Of a DNA stretch of 64,000 bases, positions 36,966 to 46,049 are shown piece by piece. Below the pieces are notes generated by a model, which saw only the letters and a list, made by a program, of their open reading frames with translations, had not been told where the DNA came from and ran no database searches. Origin of the DNA: Thiomicrorhabdus aquaedulcis (lineage in GTDB: Bacteria > Pseudomonadota > Gammaproteobacteria > Thiomicrospirales > Thiomicrospiraceae); assembly GCF_004001325.1 (NCBI RefSeq), contig NZ_AP018722.1, positions 558,001 through 622,000 of the forward strand. Reading direction: 5' to 3'. The stretch's first letter is position 1, and each line of letters begins with the position of its first letter. The translations under genes and the position numbers were made by a program.

Positions 36966-37760
36966 ATGTTTAAGCGATTAAGATCTGACATTCAGTGTGT
37001 GTTTGAACGTGATCCAGCGGCGCGAAATACATTTGAAGTCTTAACCACTTACCCAGGCTTGCACGCTATATTAGGGTATCGCATGAGCCACGCGCTCTGG
37101 AATTGGAATCTAAAATGGTTAGCACGTTGGCTATCAACCTTGTTTAGATGGCTTACGGGTGTAGAGATTCACCCAGCGGCTAAAATTGGTGAGCGTTTGT
37201 TTATTGACCATGGTATGGGTGTGGTAATAGGCGAAACCGCCGAAATTGGCAATGATTGCACGTTGTACCACGGAGTTACGCTGGGCGGAACCTCATGGCA
37301 AAAAGGCAAGCGTCATCCCACCTTGGGTAACGGCGTGGTGGTTGGCGCGGGCGCAAAAGTCTTGGGACCAATCTATATTGGTGACGATGCTCGGGTTGGG
37401 TCTAACGCGGTAGTGCTTAAAGCCGTGCCCGCGGGCAAAACGGTGGTGGGTATTCCTGGGCGTATCGTGAATGAAAAAGACATTGATGCAGAAAAGCGTC
37501 GCGCTAAAATGGCCGAAAAAATGGGGTTTGATGCCTATGGTATGAGTCAGGAAATGGCCGATCCAGTTGAAAAAGCAATTTACAGCTTGCTTGACCACAT
37601 TCAAGTGCAAGACGAAAAGCTCGAAAAAATGGCTAAGATTCTAGCGGATATGGGCGCTGAAAAAATTGAAATGACATTGCCCAATTTAGAGGATGCCGTG
37701 CTTGAACCTAATGACCCTATTCAGGCGGCGCATTTAAAAACCCATGTTAGCAATCTGTAA
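36966..37760 (+). CDS. cysE: Serine O-acetyltransferase CysE
   Basis: Makes O-acetylserine for cysteine synthesis. 264 residues. N-terminal helical domain, then left-handed beta-helix with hexapeptide repeats ([34 protein letters not shown]). GTG 36960, ATG 36963 and ATG 36966 are all in frame; AAGGAG at 36955-36960 best fits 36966. It overlaps or abuts trmJ, so the two are co-transcribed; cysteine supply next to Fe-S regulation is common. Confidence 0.95.
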   Translation: MFKRLRSDIQCVFERDPAARNTFEVLTTYPGLHAILGYRMSHALWNWNLKWLARWLSTLFRWLTGVEIHPAAKIGERLFIDHGMGVVIGETAEIGNDCTLYHGVTLGGTSWQKGKRHPTLGNGVVVGAGAKVLGPIYIGDDARVGSNAVVLKAVPAGKTVVGIPGRIVNEKDIDAEKRRAKMAEKMGFDAYGMSQEMADPVEKAIYSLLDHIQVQDEKLEKMAKILADMGAEKIEMTLPNLEDAVLEPNDPIQAAHLKTHVSNL

Positions 37761-37766
37761 GCATTG

Positions 37767-37778
37767 ACCAGGCCTGGT
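37767..37778. repeat. ACCAGGCCTGGT palindrome
   Basis: Exact copy 7 bp after the cysE stop, flanked ATTG...TAAC, upstream of the iscR promoter. Confidence 0.85.
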
Positions 37779-37827
37779 TAACTTAGTTTTAAGTTTGGTT
37801 TTTGATGAGCGTGGATAGAATAGAATA

Positions 37828-37852
37828 ATACTTGAGTTATTTACTAGGTTAT
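37828..37852 (+). promoter_or_regulatory. Predicted type 1 IscR binding site
   Basis: The 25 bp starting ATACTTGAGT and ending AGGTTAT match 20 of 25 positions of the E. coli type 1 IscR consensus (ATASYYGACT-RWWW-YAGTCRRSTAT). It lies 47 bp before iscR, where autorepression by [2Fe-2S]-IscR would act. Confidence 0.6.
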
Positions 37853-37898
37853 TATAGTATTAGTCACATTAATGTATCAATAAGCGGAATTTCAAACC

Positions 37899-38333
37899 AT
37901 GAAGTTAACTTCTAAAGGGCGTTACGCCGTCACGGCTATGATTGACATTGCTCTAAATCAAGACAAAGGGCCAACGACCTTGGCTCTAATTTCAGAAAGG
38001 CAGGGCATATCGTTATCGTATCTAGAGCAGTTGTTTGCTAAGTTAAAAAAATCAGACTTGGTTTCGAGTGCGCGCGGGCCTGGCGGTGGCTATAGGTTAA
38101 GTAGGGCGGCCATGGATATTTCGGTCAGTCTTATTATTCGCGCGGTAGATGAATCGGTTGATGCACGAAAATGCGGCGGTAAATCCAATTGTCATGGCGG
38201 TGAAGAGTGCTTGTCGCACGAGTTGTGGACCGACTTAAGCGCAATGATAGACCAGTTTTTAAATAAAATAACCTTGCAAGACCTAATGGACAGAAAACAA
38301 TCAGCTTGTTTAAAAGAGATTTCATTTCATTAG
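37899..38333 (+). CDS. iscR: Fe-S cluster regulator IscR
   Basis: Rrf2-family DNA-binding protein that senses cellular Fe-S status. 144 residues. Winged helix at about 1-70 ([16 protein letters not shown]), cluster cysteines at C92, C98 and C104 in [14 protein letters not shown], the same positions as E. coli IscR. iscS and iscU, its usual next genes, are missing; iscA follows after a decayed MITE. Confidence 0.95.
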   Translation: MKLTSKGRYAVTAMIDIALNQDKGPTTLALISERQGISLSYLEQLFAKLKKSDLVSSARGPGGGYRLSRAAMDISVSLIIRAVDESVDARKCGGKSNCHGGEECLSHELWTDLSAMIDQFLNKITLQDLMDRKQSACLKEISFH

Positions 38334-38337
38334 TTTT

Positions 38338-38457
38338 AGGCCTGTGACAAATAAGGTGCGACCGAAAAGTGCAGTAAATCGTTGGTTATCGCTAGGGTTT
38401 ATAACAAACAAAAAGTCTAATTCTAACCATTGCTAATTGCACTTGTGCAAAGGTTTT
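38338..38457. mobile_element. Decayed MITE copy between iscR and iscA
   Basis: About 120 bp. Right end CACTTGTGCAAAGGTTTT and internal GCAGTAAATCGTTGGTTATCG match the 159-bp elements imperfectly; left end TAGGCCTGTGACAA is a weak match to GAGACCTTTGCACG. Confidence 0.5.
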
Positions 38458-38481
38458 ATTTTAAATAGTTAAGGAGTCATT

Positions 38482-38808
38482 ATGGCCGTTACGTTAACTG
38501 AATCAGCCTCAAATCGAGTTAAAAAAATGCTCGTTAAACGCGGTCACGGACTGGGTTTAAGAGTGTCCACCAAAGTGAGTGGTTGTGCTGGATTTTCATA
38601 TGTAGTCGATTACGCCGACATCGTAACGCCTGACGATGCGGTGTTTGAAAGTTTTGGTACTCAAGTGGTTGTGGACGCCAAAAGCTTGGCCAACATTGAT
38701 GGTATGGAAATTGATTATGTACAAGAAAGTTTGCTGAACGAAGGGTTTGATTTTAAAAACCCTAAAGTAAAAGACAGCTGTGGTTGTGGCGAGTCTTTTA
38801 CCGTTTAA
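38482..38808 (+). CDS. iscA: A-type Fe-S carrier IscA
   Basis: 108-residue carrier that delivers Fe-S clusters to target proteins. Three conserved cysteines C35 (VSGCAGFSY), C100 and C102 (DSCGCGESF). Length and the closing CGCGESF favour IscA over ErpA or SufA. Ribosome site AAGGAG 8 bp before ATG. The MITE remnant upstream may carry its promoter. Confidence 0.92.
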   Translation: MAVTLTESASNRVKKMLVKRGHGLGLRVSTKVSGCAGFSYVVDYADIVTPDDAVFESFGTQVVVDAKSLANIDGMEIDYVQESLLNEGFDFKNPKVKDSCGCGESFTV

Positions 38809-38841
38809 GCAAGCCCATCACGTTTAGAGTGACCAAAGCCC

Positions 38842-38876
38842 AAACCCCAGACTAACCCTCTGGGGTTTTGTTTTTC
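38842..38876 (+). terminator. Terminator of iscA
   Basis: Stem AAACCCCAGA / TCTGGGGTTT followed by a T-rich run, 33 bp after the stop. Confidence 0.85.
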
Positions 38877-38935
38877 TGCAGGTTTGTTTAATTGTTGCTA
38901 AAATACGCCAACTTGATTTTTATAGGAAAATTCTC

Positions 38936-39358
38936 ATGGAACGCACCTTTTCAATGATAAAGCCCGATGCGGTTAGTCGTAATTTAACAGGCGCTATTTT
39001 GCAACGTCTAGAAGCCAATGGTTTGCGCGTTATTGCGTCTAAAATGTTGCATCTAACGCGCAGCCAAGCCGAAGGCTTTTATGCCGAGCACAAAGGGCGA
39101 GAGTTTTATGAGCCGCTGGTGGAATTTATGATTTCAGCCCCATTAATCGTGCAAGTGTTAGAAGGCGAAAATGCCATAGCCAAAAATCGTCAAATTATGG
39201 GCGTTACCGATCCAGCCAAGGCGGCAGCGGGCACTATTCGTGCCGATTTTGCTGAGTCGGTGCGATGTAATTCAGTGCACGGTTCCGATTCACCTGAAAG
39301 TGCGGCGCGTGAAATAACCTATTTTTTCAGCCAAATTGAACTGTGTGAAAGAGCCTAA
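38936..39358 (+). CDS. ndk: Nucleoside diphosphate kinase
   Basis: Balances nucleoside triphosphate pools through a phosphohistidine intermediate. 140 residues; active-site histidine in [10 protein letters not shown] (about H115). Ends on the first base of rlmN, so the two are translationally coupled, as often seen in gammaproteobacteria. Confidence 0.97.
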   Translation: MERTFSMIKPDAVSRNLTGAILQRLEANGLRVIASKMLHLTRSQAEGFYAEHKGREFYEPLVEFMISAPLIVQVLEGENAIAKNRQIMGVTDPAKAAAGTIRADFAESVRCNSVHGSDSPESAAREITYFFSQIELCERA

Positions 39359-40509
39359 TGGATGTGAATAACGTGATTGAAGCAGGCTTGGATGCGCCGC
39401 ACCCTGTGGTTGCTAAAGTTGACTTGTTGGGTATGGATCGTGCGGCGATGGAAGCGTATTTTACGCAAATTGGTGAAAAGCCCTTTCGCGCCAGTCAAGT
39501 AATGAAGTGGATTCATCAATTTGGTGTGAGCGAGTTTGATGAGATGACCAATCTTAGCAAGGCCTTGCGTGACAAGCTCAAGCAGTTGGCTTGGGTGCGA
39601 ACACCCAAAATTGTCGCTGAACAATATTCCGAGGACGGCACCATTAAATGGTTGCTGGAAGTAGATAATCATAATTCGATTGAAACGGTGTTTATTCCTG
39701 AAAAAAATCGCGGTACTTTGTGTATTTCATCGCAAGTTGGCTGTGCTTTAGAGTGCACGTTTTGCTCAACTGGCCAACAAGGATTTAATCGCAACCTAGA
39801 AAATTGGGAGATTATTGCCCAAATGTGGGTGGCCAATAAAGCGTTGGGTTGTAAGCCTAAAGAAGAGCGCCGTATTTCAAATGTGGTGTTTATGGGCATG
39901 GGTGAGCCGTTGTTAAATGTAACGCATACGTTTCCAGTGGCGCGCATTTTAATGGACGATTACGCCTATGGCTTGTCAAAGCGGCGTGTTACCATCAGTA
40001 CCGCAGGGGTGGTGCCGGCGATTGATAAAATTAAGGATGAAGTCGATGTGAGTTTGGCGATTTCATTGCACGCACCTAACAATGCCTTGCGCGATGTGTT
40101 GGTGCCTATTAATCAAAAATATCCATTAGAAGTTTTAATGCCTAGCTTGTATCGCTATGTGGAAGGTGGGCACAGTAAAAAACACGTTACCATCGAGTAT
40201 GTGATGCTTGACGGTGTAAATGACCGAATAGAACACGCGCATGAGTTAGCCATTTTGTTGGGTGACTTGCCTTGCAAAGTAAATATGATTCCATTTAATC
40301 CTTTTCCTAATAGCGACTACAAACGTTCGTCTAACAACGCAATACATCGTTTTAAAGACATTTTAGAAGCTGCAGGGCTGCAAGTAACGGTGCGTAAAAC
40401 TCGGGGTGAAGACATTGATGCGGCGTGCGGTCAGCTTGCCGGAAAAGTGGCCGACCGAACCAAGCGTACGTTACACCGCGTTCATTTTGAACCTAGGCCC
40501 TTGACTTAA
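39358..40509 (+). CDS. rlmN: Dual-specificity RNA methyltransferase RlmN
   Basis: Radical SAM enzyme adding C2-methyl to A2503 of 23S rRNA and A37 of tRNAs. 383 residues. Cluster motif CTFCSTGQQGF, reached through ALECTFC; SAM-binding FMGMGEPLLN; C-terminal mechanistic cysteine in DIDAACGQLAGK. The ndk-rlmN-rodZ-hisS order follows the standard, but pilW/pilF and ispG are missing. Confidence 0.96.
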   Translation: MDVNNVIEAGLDAPHPVVAKVDLLGMDRAAMEAYFTQIGEKPFRASQVMKWIHQFGVSEFDEMTNLSKALRDKLKQLAWVRTPKIVAEQYSEDGTIKWLLEVDNHNSIETVFIPEKNRGTLCISSQVGCALECTFCSTGQQGFNRNLENWEIIAQMWVANKALGCKPKEERRISNVVFMGMGEPLLNVTHTFPVARILMDDYAYGLSKRRVTISTAGVVPAIDKIKDEVDVSLAISLHAPNNALRDVLVPINQKYPLEVLMPSLYRYVEGGHSKKHVTIEYVMLDGVNDRIEHAHELAILLGDLPCKVNMIPFNPFPNSDYKRSSNNAIHRFKDILEAAGLQVTVRKTRGEDIDAACGQLAGKVADRTKRTLHRVHFEPRPLT

Positions 40510-40545
40510 AATTCTGGATGTAAAACCGAGTATATTGAGATAAAT

Positions 40546-41010
40546 ATGAGCAATCAAGAGTGCATGACAATGCAACCTTTAAATGAAATTTTGCAAAATG
40601 CGCGTATTGAGCGCGGCCTGACGATTGAGGCGGTAGCACAGCAACTTAATTTATCGTTAGAGCAAGTGGCGCAAATGGAGTCTGATACGATTCAACCGGC
40701 TTTAATCAGTCCATTTGAGCGCGGTTATATTCGCAATTATGCCGCTCTGTTAGACATTGATAAGTCGGTGTACGAGCCGTATTTTCCAGATGTTATTGCG
40801 GTAAGCAGTGAGTTACTTTCAACCAAACGATTTAATTATCCGGCTAAAAAAGTGTTAATTGGGTCTAAGCTGTTTAAGGGGATACTGTGGTTGGCTTTTC
40901 TGTTAGGTCTTTTGTGGATAGGGATGACCTATTGGCCAGGCCTGGTAGAGGTTGAACAAGCCGTAGACGCGTTACAGGTGCACGAATTTTTGCCGCTTAA
41001 GAGTGAGTAG
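40546..41010 (+). CDS. Short RodZ-like helix-turn-helix membrane protein
   Basis: 154 residues. An XRE-type HTH (about 11-75: LNEILQNARIERGLTIEAVA), a linker, one membrane helix (about 111-130) and only about 24 residues beyond it. Normal RodZ, which ties MreB to the cell-wall machinery, has a long periplasmic DUF4115 domain that is missing here. Position between rlmN and hisS supports RodZ. A near-copy of the palindrome (40935-40946) encodes the residues just after the helix (WPGLVE). Confidence 0.75.
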   Translation: MSNQECMTMQPLNEILQNARIERGLTIEAVAQQLNLSLEQVAQMESDTIQPALISPFERGYIRNYAALLDIDKSVYEPYFPDVIAVSSELLSTKRFNYPAKKVLIGSKLFKGILWLAFLLGLLWIGMTYWPGLVEVEQAVDALQVHEFLPLKSE

Positions 41011-41021
41011 TGCGTTCGGCT

Positions 41022-41052
41022 GACACCTGTGCAATAGTCGTGCAAAGGTCTC
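41022..41052. mobile_element. Short inverted-repeat element upstream of hisS
   Basis: 31-bp remnant with ends GACACCTGTGCA and TGCAAAGGTCTC, in the rodZ-like/hisS spacer. Confidence 0.45.
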
Positions 41053-41103
41053 TTGACGCATTTAAAATCTATCAAAAACAAAATTTAAAGAGTGTGTTTT
41101 TTT

Positions 41104-42381
41104 ATGGCCGAACAAATTTCAGCAATCCGTGGCATGAACGATATTTTTGGCACGGATGCTCAAGCATTTGATTATGTAATTAATACTGCGCAAAGTACTT
41201 TAGCGCAATACGGCTACCAGTCGATTCGATTGCCATTGGTAGAAAAAACCGAGTTATTTGCACGTTCAATTGGCGAAGTAACCGATATTGTCGAAAAAGA
41301 GATGTACACTTTTAACGACCGTAATAATGAAAGTTTAACCCTGCGCCCAGAAGGCACGGCAGGGTGCGTGCGTGCAGTGGTGCAAAATGGGTTAGCGCAT
41401 AATCAAGTGCAAAAACTGTTTTATAGCGGTCCCATGTTTCGTTACGAACGTCCGCAAAAAGGACGCTATCGTCAGTTTCATCAATTTGGGGTAGAAGTGT
41501 TTGGACTTTCTAGTGCTGACATTGATGCTGAATTGATTGTGCTTTCGGCACGCTTGTGGGAAAAGTTAGGCTTAGACACGTTAGAATTGCAAATTAATTC
41601 ATTGGGCAGCCAAGCGGCCAGACAAGTTTATCGTGAGTTGTTAGTAAATTACTTAAGTCAATTTATTGCGCAGTTAGATGAAGACAGTTTAAGACGATTG
41701 CACACCAATCCTTTACGTATTTTAGACAGTAAAAATCCTGATTTACGAGCCATTATTGACGGTGCTCCAAAACTGCTCGAGCATTTGGATGATGAGTCGA
41801 GCACGCATTTTGAACAGTTAAAAACGCACTTAGACGATTTAGGCATTGAATATGTGGTTAATCCAAACTTAGTGCGTGGTTTAGATTATTATAATCGCAC
41901 TGTTTTTGAATGGGTCACCACTGAGTTGGGTGCGCAAGGTACGGTGTGCGCTGGTGGACGTTACGATGGTTTGGTTGAACAAATCGGTGGCAAACCAACC
42001 CCAGCAGTGGGTTTTGCTATGGGCATTGAACGTTTAACAGCGTTATTAATGGACAAGCAATTAGTGCCAGCGCAAGCCACGCCTGATGTTTACATGGTGC
42101 TGGTCGGTCAAGATGTAGAACGACCAGGCCTGGTCATGGCTGAAATGTTACGCGATGCTTTGCCAACGCTTAATGTTCAGATGAATTGCGGTGGCGGGAG
42201 CTTTAAAAGTCAATTTAAAAAAGCCGATAAATCGGGTGCAATGTTTGCGGTTGTGCTGGGCGAACAAGAAGTTGCAAAGCAACGCGCTATTGTAAAATCA
42301 TTGCGTATTGAGGCCGAACAGCAAAGTGTTGGCTGGAGTGAGTTGGCGGGGTATTTAAACACCCAGTTTAATTTGAGTTAA
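41104..42381 (+). CDS. hisS: Histidine--tRNA ligase
   Basis: Class II aminoacyl-tRNA synthetase. 425 residues from ATG 41104 ([13 protein letters not shown]); the in-frame GTG 41092 adds four unconserved residues. Motif 2 [26 protein letters not shown] and HisA motif [14 protein letters not shown] are present. The palindrome at 42123-42134 encodes RPGLVM at the start of the anticodon-binding domain. Confidence 0.97.
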   Translation: MAEQISAIRGMNDIFGTDAQAFDYVINTAQSTLAQYGYQSIRLPLVEKTELFARSIGEVTDIVEKEMYTFNDRNNESLTLRPEGTAGCVRAVVQNGLAHNQVQKLFYSGPMFRYERPQKGRYRQFHQFGVEVFGLSSADIDAELIVLSARLWEKLGLDTLELQINSLGSQAARQVYRELLVNYLSQFIAQLDEDSLRRLHTNPLRILDSKNPDLRAIIDGAPKLLEHLDDESSTHFEQLKTHLDDLGIEYVVNPNLVRGLDYYNRTVFEWVTTELGAQGTVCAGGRYDGLVEQIGGKPTPAVGFAMGIERLTALLMDKQLVPAQATPDVYMVLVGQDVERPGLVMAEMLRDALPTLNVQMNCGGGSFKSQFKKADKSGAMFAVVLGEQEVAKQRAIVKSLRIEAEQQSVGWSELAGYLNTQFNLS

Positions 42382-42461
42382 ATAAAATTATATTAACTCC
42401 TGTTAAGGTTAAGCCAAGTCATTAGAACAAAATTTTAATTTATGTAAAAAATAGGTCAAAT

Positions 42462-43103
42462 ATGAGTCGTTACGATACAGAAGAAGAACAAATTGATGTT
42501 ATTAAAACGTGGTGGAAGAAAAATGGAACTTGGCTTCTCAGCTCTATTTTAGTGATTGCCGTCGCATTTTCGGGTTGGCGTTATTGGTCAAATTCTCAAA
42601 TGGCGCAAGCGGTCAACGCATCGGCTTTATTTGAAGTGTTGCAAGCTAATTTACAGCAAGGAACCTTTGGAGAGGTGTCGCGTGAGGCCTTAAAATTAGT
42701 ACAAGAACAGCCCGAAAGCCCATATGCGGCTGCTGCGGCGTTAATGTATGCCAAGTTTAGCTTTGATAATGGCGATATGGACAGTGCCAAATCCAATTTA
42801 CTGTGGGTTGCAGAGCATGCGCAAGATACAACATTACAATCGTTAGCCTATTTACGTTTGGCAAGAATCCAGGCCGATCAAAAAGCATTTAGTGATGCAC
42901 AAGCCACACTAGACGCAGTGGCTAAAATGAATTTGCCCACCGCACAAAAATCACTATACGATTTTGTGACAGGTCAAATTGCTTTATCTCAGGGTAAAAC
43001 AGAACAGGCCTATCAATCTTTTGACAGCGTGGTAAAAAATAGTGACTCTGACAAGAGCTTGCAAGGTTTGGCGCAAATTCAGCTTGATGATTTGTCACAG
43101 TAA
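42462..43103 (+). CDS. yfgM: YfgM-like ancillary SecYEG protein
   Basis: 213 residues. Short cytoplasmic N-terminus (YDTEEEQIDVIKTWWKKNG), a membrane helix at about 22-40, then periplasmic TPR-like helices (DUF2133/TPR_21). In E. coli YfgM works with PpiD at the Sec translocon and couples to RcsB control. It lies between hisS and bamB, as in E. coli. Confidence 0.9.
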   Translation: MSRYDTEEEQIDVIKTWWKKNGTWLLSSILVIAVAFSGWRYWSNSQMAQAVNASALFEVLQANLQQGTFGEVSREALKLVQEQPESPYAAAAALMYAKFSFDNGDMDSAKSNLLWVAEHAQDTTLQSLAYLRLARIQADQKAFSDAQATLDAVAKMNLPTAQKSLYDFVTGQIALSQGKTEQAYQSFDSVVKNSDSDKSLQGLAQIQLDDLSQ

Positions 43104-43136
43104 CGCGTTTTTAACAAAAAAAGGTTGGATATTGCA

Positions 43137-44426
43137 ATGACTGTACGTTTTATCACGGTACTTTTAGCAACGGTGTTATTGACGGCCTGTTCGTCACCCA
43201 AAATTGTCAAACAAGAGACCGTTCTATCGCCTCTTGAGTCGGCTTTAACGTTAGACCGAAATTGGCAGGTTAAGCTTAAAGGTTTGCCTAACAAAGATGC
43301 TGAGGGGTTGTTTTTCTCACAAGACGACGAGCGGGTGTTTATTGCTTTAACTACGGGTCATTTGACAGCCTTTAAAAAAGACAATACCAGTCGCTGGACT
43401 GATCAAGTTATTTGGACAACTCAGTTTTCGGAAGGTATTTTGTCGGGTCCTACTCGAGTGGACGATCGTTTGATTGTAGGCACCGACAAAGGCAATGTTA
43501 TGGCGCTTTCAGCGGATGACGGCCATATTATTTGGCAAACCGAATTGTCGAGTGAAGTGCTTAGTTTGCCGGTTATTGCCGAACGTAAAATATTTACCCG
43601 CACAGTAGACGGTCGCTTGTATGCATTGGATTTGGCAAGCGGCAAAATAATATGGACATTTGAACATCAAATTCCCAGCTTGTCTTTGCGCGGTGCCCCT
43701 GCGGTGGTCTATGAAGACGGTAAGTTGTTTGTGGGATGGGAAAGTGGCATGGTGCAAGCGTTTACGGCTAAATCGGGTGATTTATTGTGGGAAGCCCGCG
43801 TGGCTGTGCCCAAAGGTCGCACTGATTTAGAACGCGTAGTAGACGTGCAATCAAGTTTAGTCTTTACACAAGGTCGTTTATTTGTCATGGGCTTTCATGG
43901 CAAGCTAGCCTCTATTAACCCAGAGAACGGTAACTTTTACTTTATAAAAGAGTTGTCAGGTTATCGTGACTTTGTGGCCGACGATTCAGCACTTTATGTG
44001 GTGGATGATGAAGATGTTATTCAAGCATTTGATTTAGGCAGTGGGGTTTCTTTGTGGAAACAAGCCGCGCTAAAAAATCGTACAGTAGGTGATTTGGTGT
44101 TTTTTAATGATCTGTTATTGGCCACCGACGATTGGGGTTATGTGCATTTTATTAATAAAGTACAAGGCACAGAATACGCTCGGGTAAAGCACAGCAATGA
44201 ATACGGTGATGGCAATTATATTTTGCGTGTTTTTGTTCAGGACAACCGTCTTTACTTACTGGATGAAGAAGGGGTGATTACCAGTTATCAAGTTCGTCCT
44301 TCTACTTTAGCTCAGTTTAAAGCTGAGTTGGCACAGCAAGAACAGGCATCAAAAGAACACGCGTCGCAAAATAAAACCGCTATAGAAGCAGGTTTAAACA
44401 CACAAGGTAAAACCGTTAATGAGTAA
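43137..44426 (+). CDS. bamB: Outer-membrane assembly lipoprotein BamB
   Basis: PQQ-like beta-propeller lipoprotein of the BAM complex. 429 residues from ATG 43137. Lipobox LLTAC with lipidated cysteine at about residue 18. Propeller repeats show the DLASGKIIW / AKSGDLLWEARV pattern. The last 8 bp overlap der. A C-terminal low-complexity tail (QQEQASKEHASQN) goes beyond the propeller. Confidence 0.94.
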   Translation: MTVRFITVLLATVLLTACSSPKIVKQETVLSPLESALTLDRNWQVKLKGLPNKDAEGLFFSQDDERVFIALTTGHLTAFKKDNTSRWTDQVIWTTQFSEGILSGPTRVDDRLIVGTDKGNVMALSADDGHIIWQTELSSEVLSLPVIAERKIFTRTVDGRLYALDLASGKIIWTFEHQIPSLSLRGAPAVVYEDGKLFVGWESGMVQAFTAKSGDLLWEARVAVPKGRTDLERVVDVQSSLVFTQGRLFVMGFHGKLASINPENGNFYFIKELSGYRDFVADDSALYVVDDEDVIQAFDLGSGVSLWKQAALKNRTVGDLVFFNDLLLATDDWGYVHFINKVQGTEYARVKHSNEYGDGNYILRVFVQDNRLYLLDEEGVITSYQVRPSTLAQFKAELAQQEQASKEHASQNKTAIEAGLNTQGKTVNE

Positions 44427-45840
44427 ACCTGTTATTGCCTTAGTTGGCCGCCCCAATGTGGGTAAGTCCACTTTATTTAATCGCTTAACGCGTTCACGCG
44501 ATGCGATTGTGGCCGATTATCCAGGGTTAACCCGTGACCGCCAATATGGTACGGGTCGTGTCGGGCATTCACCGTATATTGTAGTGGACACCGGCGGCCT
44601 AAGTGGCGTGGCAGAAGGGATTGATCCCTTAATGGCCGGACAAGTAAAGGCCGCTTTAGAAGAAGCTGATGCCATTTTGTTTTTGGTGGACGGACGCCAA
44701 GGGATTGTGCCAGGCGATGAACTCATTGCTAAGTACATTCGTATGTTTGATAAACCTGTGCAAGTGGTGGTGAACAAAACTGAAGGTCATGAGCACACGA
44801 CCGCTACCGCTGACTTTTTTGTATTGGGCTTGGGAGAGCCCGTGGCCATTTCATCGGCGCACGGTGATAATGTCGCTAATTGTATAGATGATGTGCTGGA
44901 TCGTTTGCCGCTTAAGGATAAGGACGATGGCTTGGCATTAGACGCGCATCCTGGCATTCGCGTAGCGGTTATTGGTCGACCTAATGTGGGTAAATCAACG
45001 CTTATTAATCGCATGATAGGTGAAGAACGCGTGGTGGCTTTTGATATGCCAGGTACTACACGCGACAGTATTTTTGTGCCGTTTGTGCGTGATGGTCAGG
45101 ATTACACGTTGATTGATACTGCCGGGGTTCGTCGACGCAAGAACATTTCTGAAAAAATTGAAAAATTTAGCATTGTCAAAGCCATTGAAGCGATGGAAGA
45201 TTCGCACGTAGTTATTTTAGTGATTGATGGTTCGGAAGGGTTAACCGATCAAGACTTAACGCTATTAGGTTTGGCGATTGAGTCAGGTCGAGGCTTGGTG
45301 TTAGCAGTCAATAAATGGGATAACTTAAGCGCCGATCAGCGTCAAAAAGTAAAACATGAACTTAGTTATCGCCTGTCGTTTGTAGAATACGCCAAACAGC
45401 ACTTGATTTCGGCATTACACGGTACGGGCGTGGGAGATTTGTTTGACACAGTCAATGCAGTTCATATGGCGGCGTTTAAGCGGGTTTCAACCTCTGACCT
45501 TAATCGCGTACTTGAACAGGCCGTATTAGAACATCAACCGCCCTTAATTTCTGGACGTCGCGTTAAGCTTCGTTACGCTCATTTGGGTGGTTTAAACCCA
45601 CCAAGGGTCATTGTGCATGGCACGCAGGTCGATAAATTACCTCAAGCGTACACCAAATATTTAGTGAATGTGTTTCGCAAAGCCTTTAAATGGGTGGGTA
45701 CGCCTGTGAGTGTAGAATATCGTGCGGCGAGCAACCCTTTTGAAGGCCGCAAAAATAAATTTTCAAGCAGCTATGCCAAACGTTCAGAAGGCCCGTCTTT
45801 TGAACCCAAGAAAAAGAAAAAACAAGCTAAACGTCGATGA
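44419..45840 (+). CDS. der: Ribosome biogenesis GTPase Der (EngA)
   Basis: Tandem GTPase needed for 50S subunit maturation. 473 residues. Two G domains, each with the GRPNVGKST P-loop (near residues 8 and 182), DTGGL and DTAGV switch II motifs, NKTE/NKWD specificity motifs, followed by the KH-like domain and a basic tail rich in lysine. Classic bamB-der pair. Confidence 0.97.
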   Translation: MSKPVIALVGRPNVGKSTLFNRLTRSRDAIVADYPGLTRDRQYGTGRVGHSPYIVVDTGGLSGVAEGIDPLMAGQVKAALEEADAILFLVDGRQGIVPGDELIAKYIRMFDKPVQVVVNKTEGHEHTTATADFFVLGLGEPVAISSAHGDNVANCIDDVLDRLPLKDKDDGLALDAHPGIRVAVIGRPNVGKSTLINRMIGEERVVAFDMPGTTRDSIFVPFVRDGQDYTLIDTAGVRRRKNISEKIEKFSIVKAIEAMEDSHVVILVIDGSEGLTDQDLTLLGLAIESGRGLVLAVNKWDNLSADQRQKVKHELSYRLSFVEYAKQHLISALHGTGVGDLFDTVNAVHMAAFKRVSTSDLNRVLEQAVLEHQPPLISGRRVKLRYAHLGGLNPPRVIVHGTQVDKLPQAYTKYLVNVFRKAFKWVGTPVSVEYRAASNPFEGRKNKFSSSYAKRSEGPSFEPKKKKKQAKRR

Positions 45841-46049
45841 GCCAAGCGCTTATAATAAAAAGCTAATATACTCATCCAGCTTAATAGACAGGTTTAACCG
45901 TGTCATTTAAGAACATAATTCAGGCCTTAATTGGCCTTTATTATTTGTGGCGTAAGCAAAATCGTCTGCAAGAGTGCAATGCAAACAGTAAAATAGTTTT
46001 CCTAATTTTATTCAAATAAACAGAGCAATAAGCTAAAAGTGAGCCTAGC

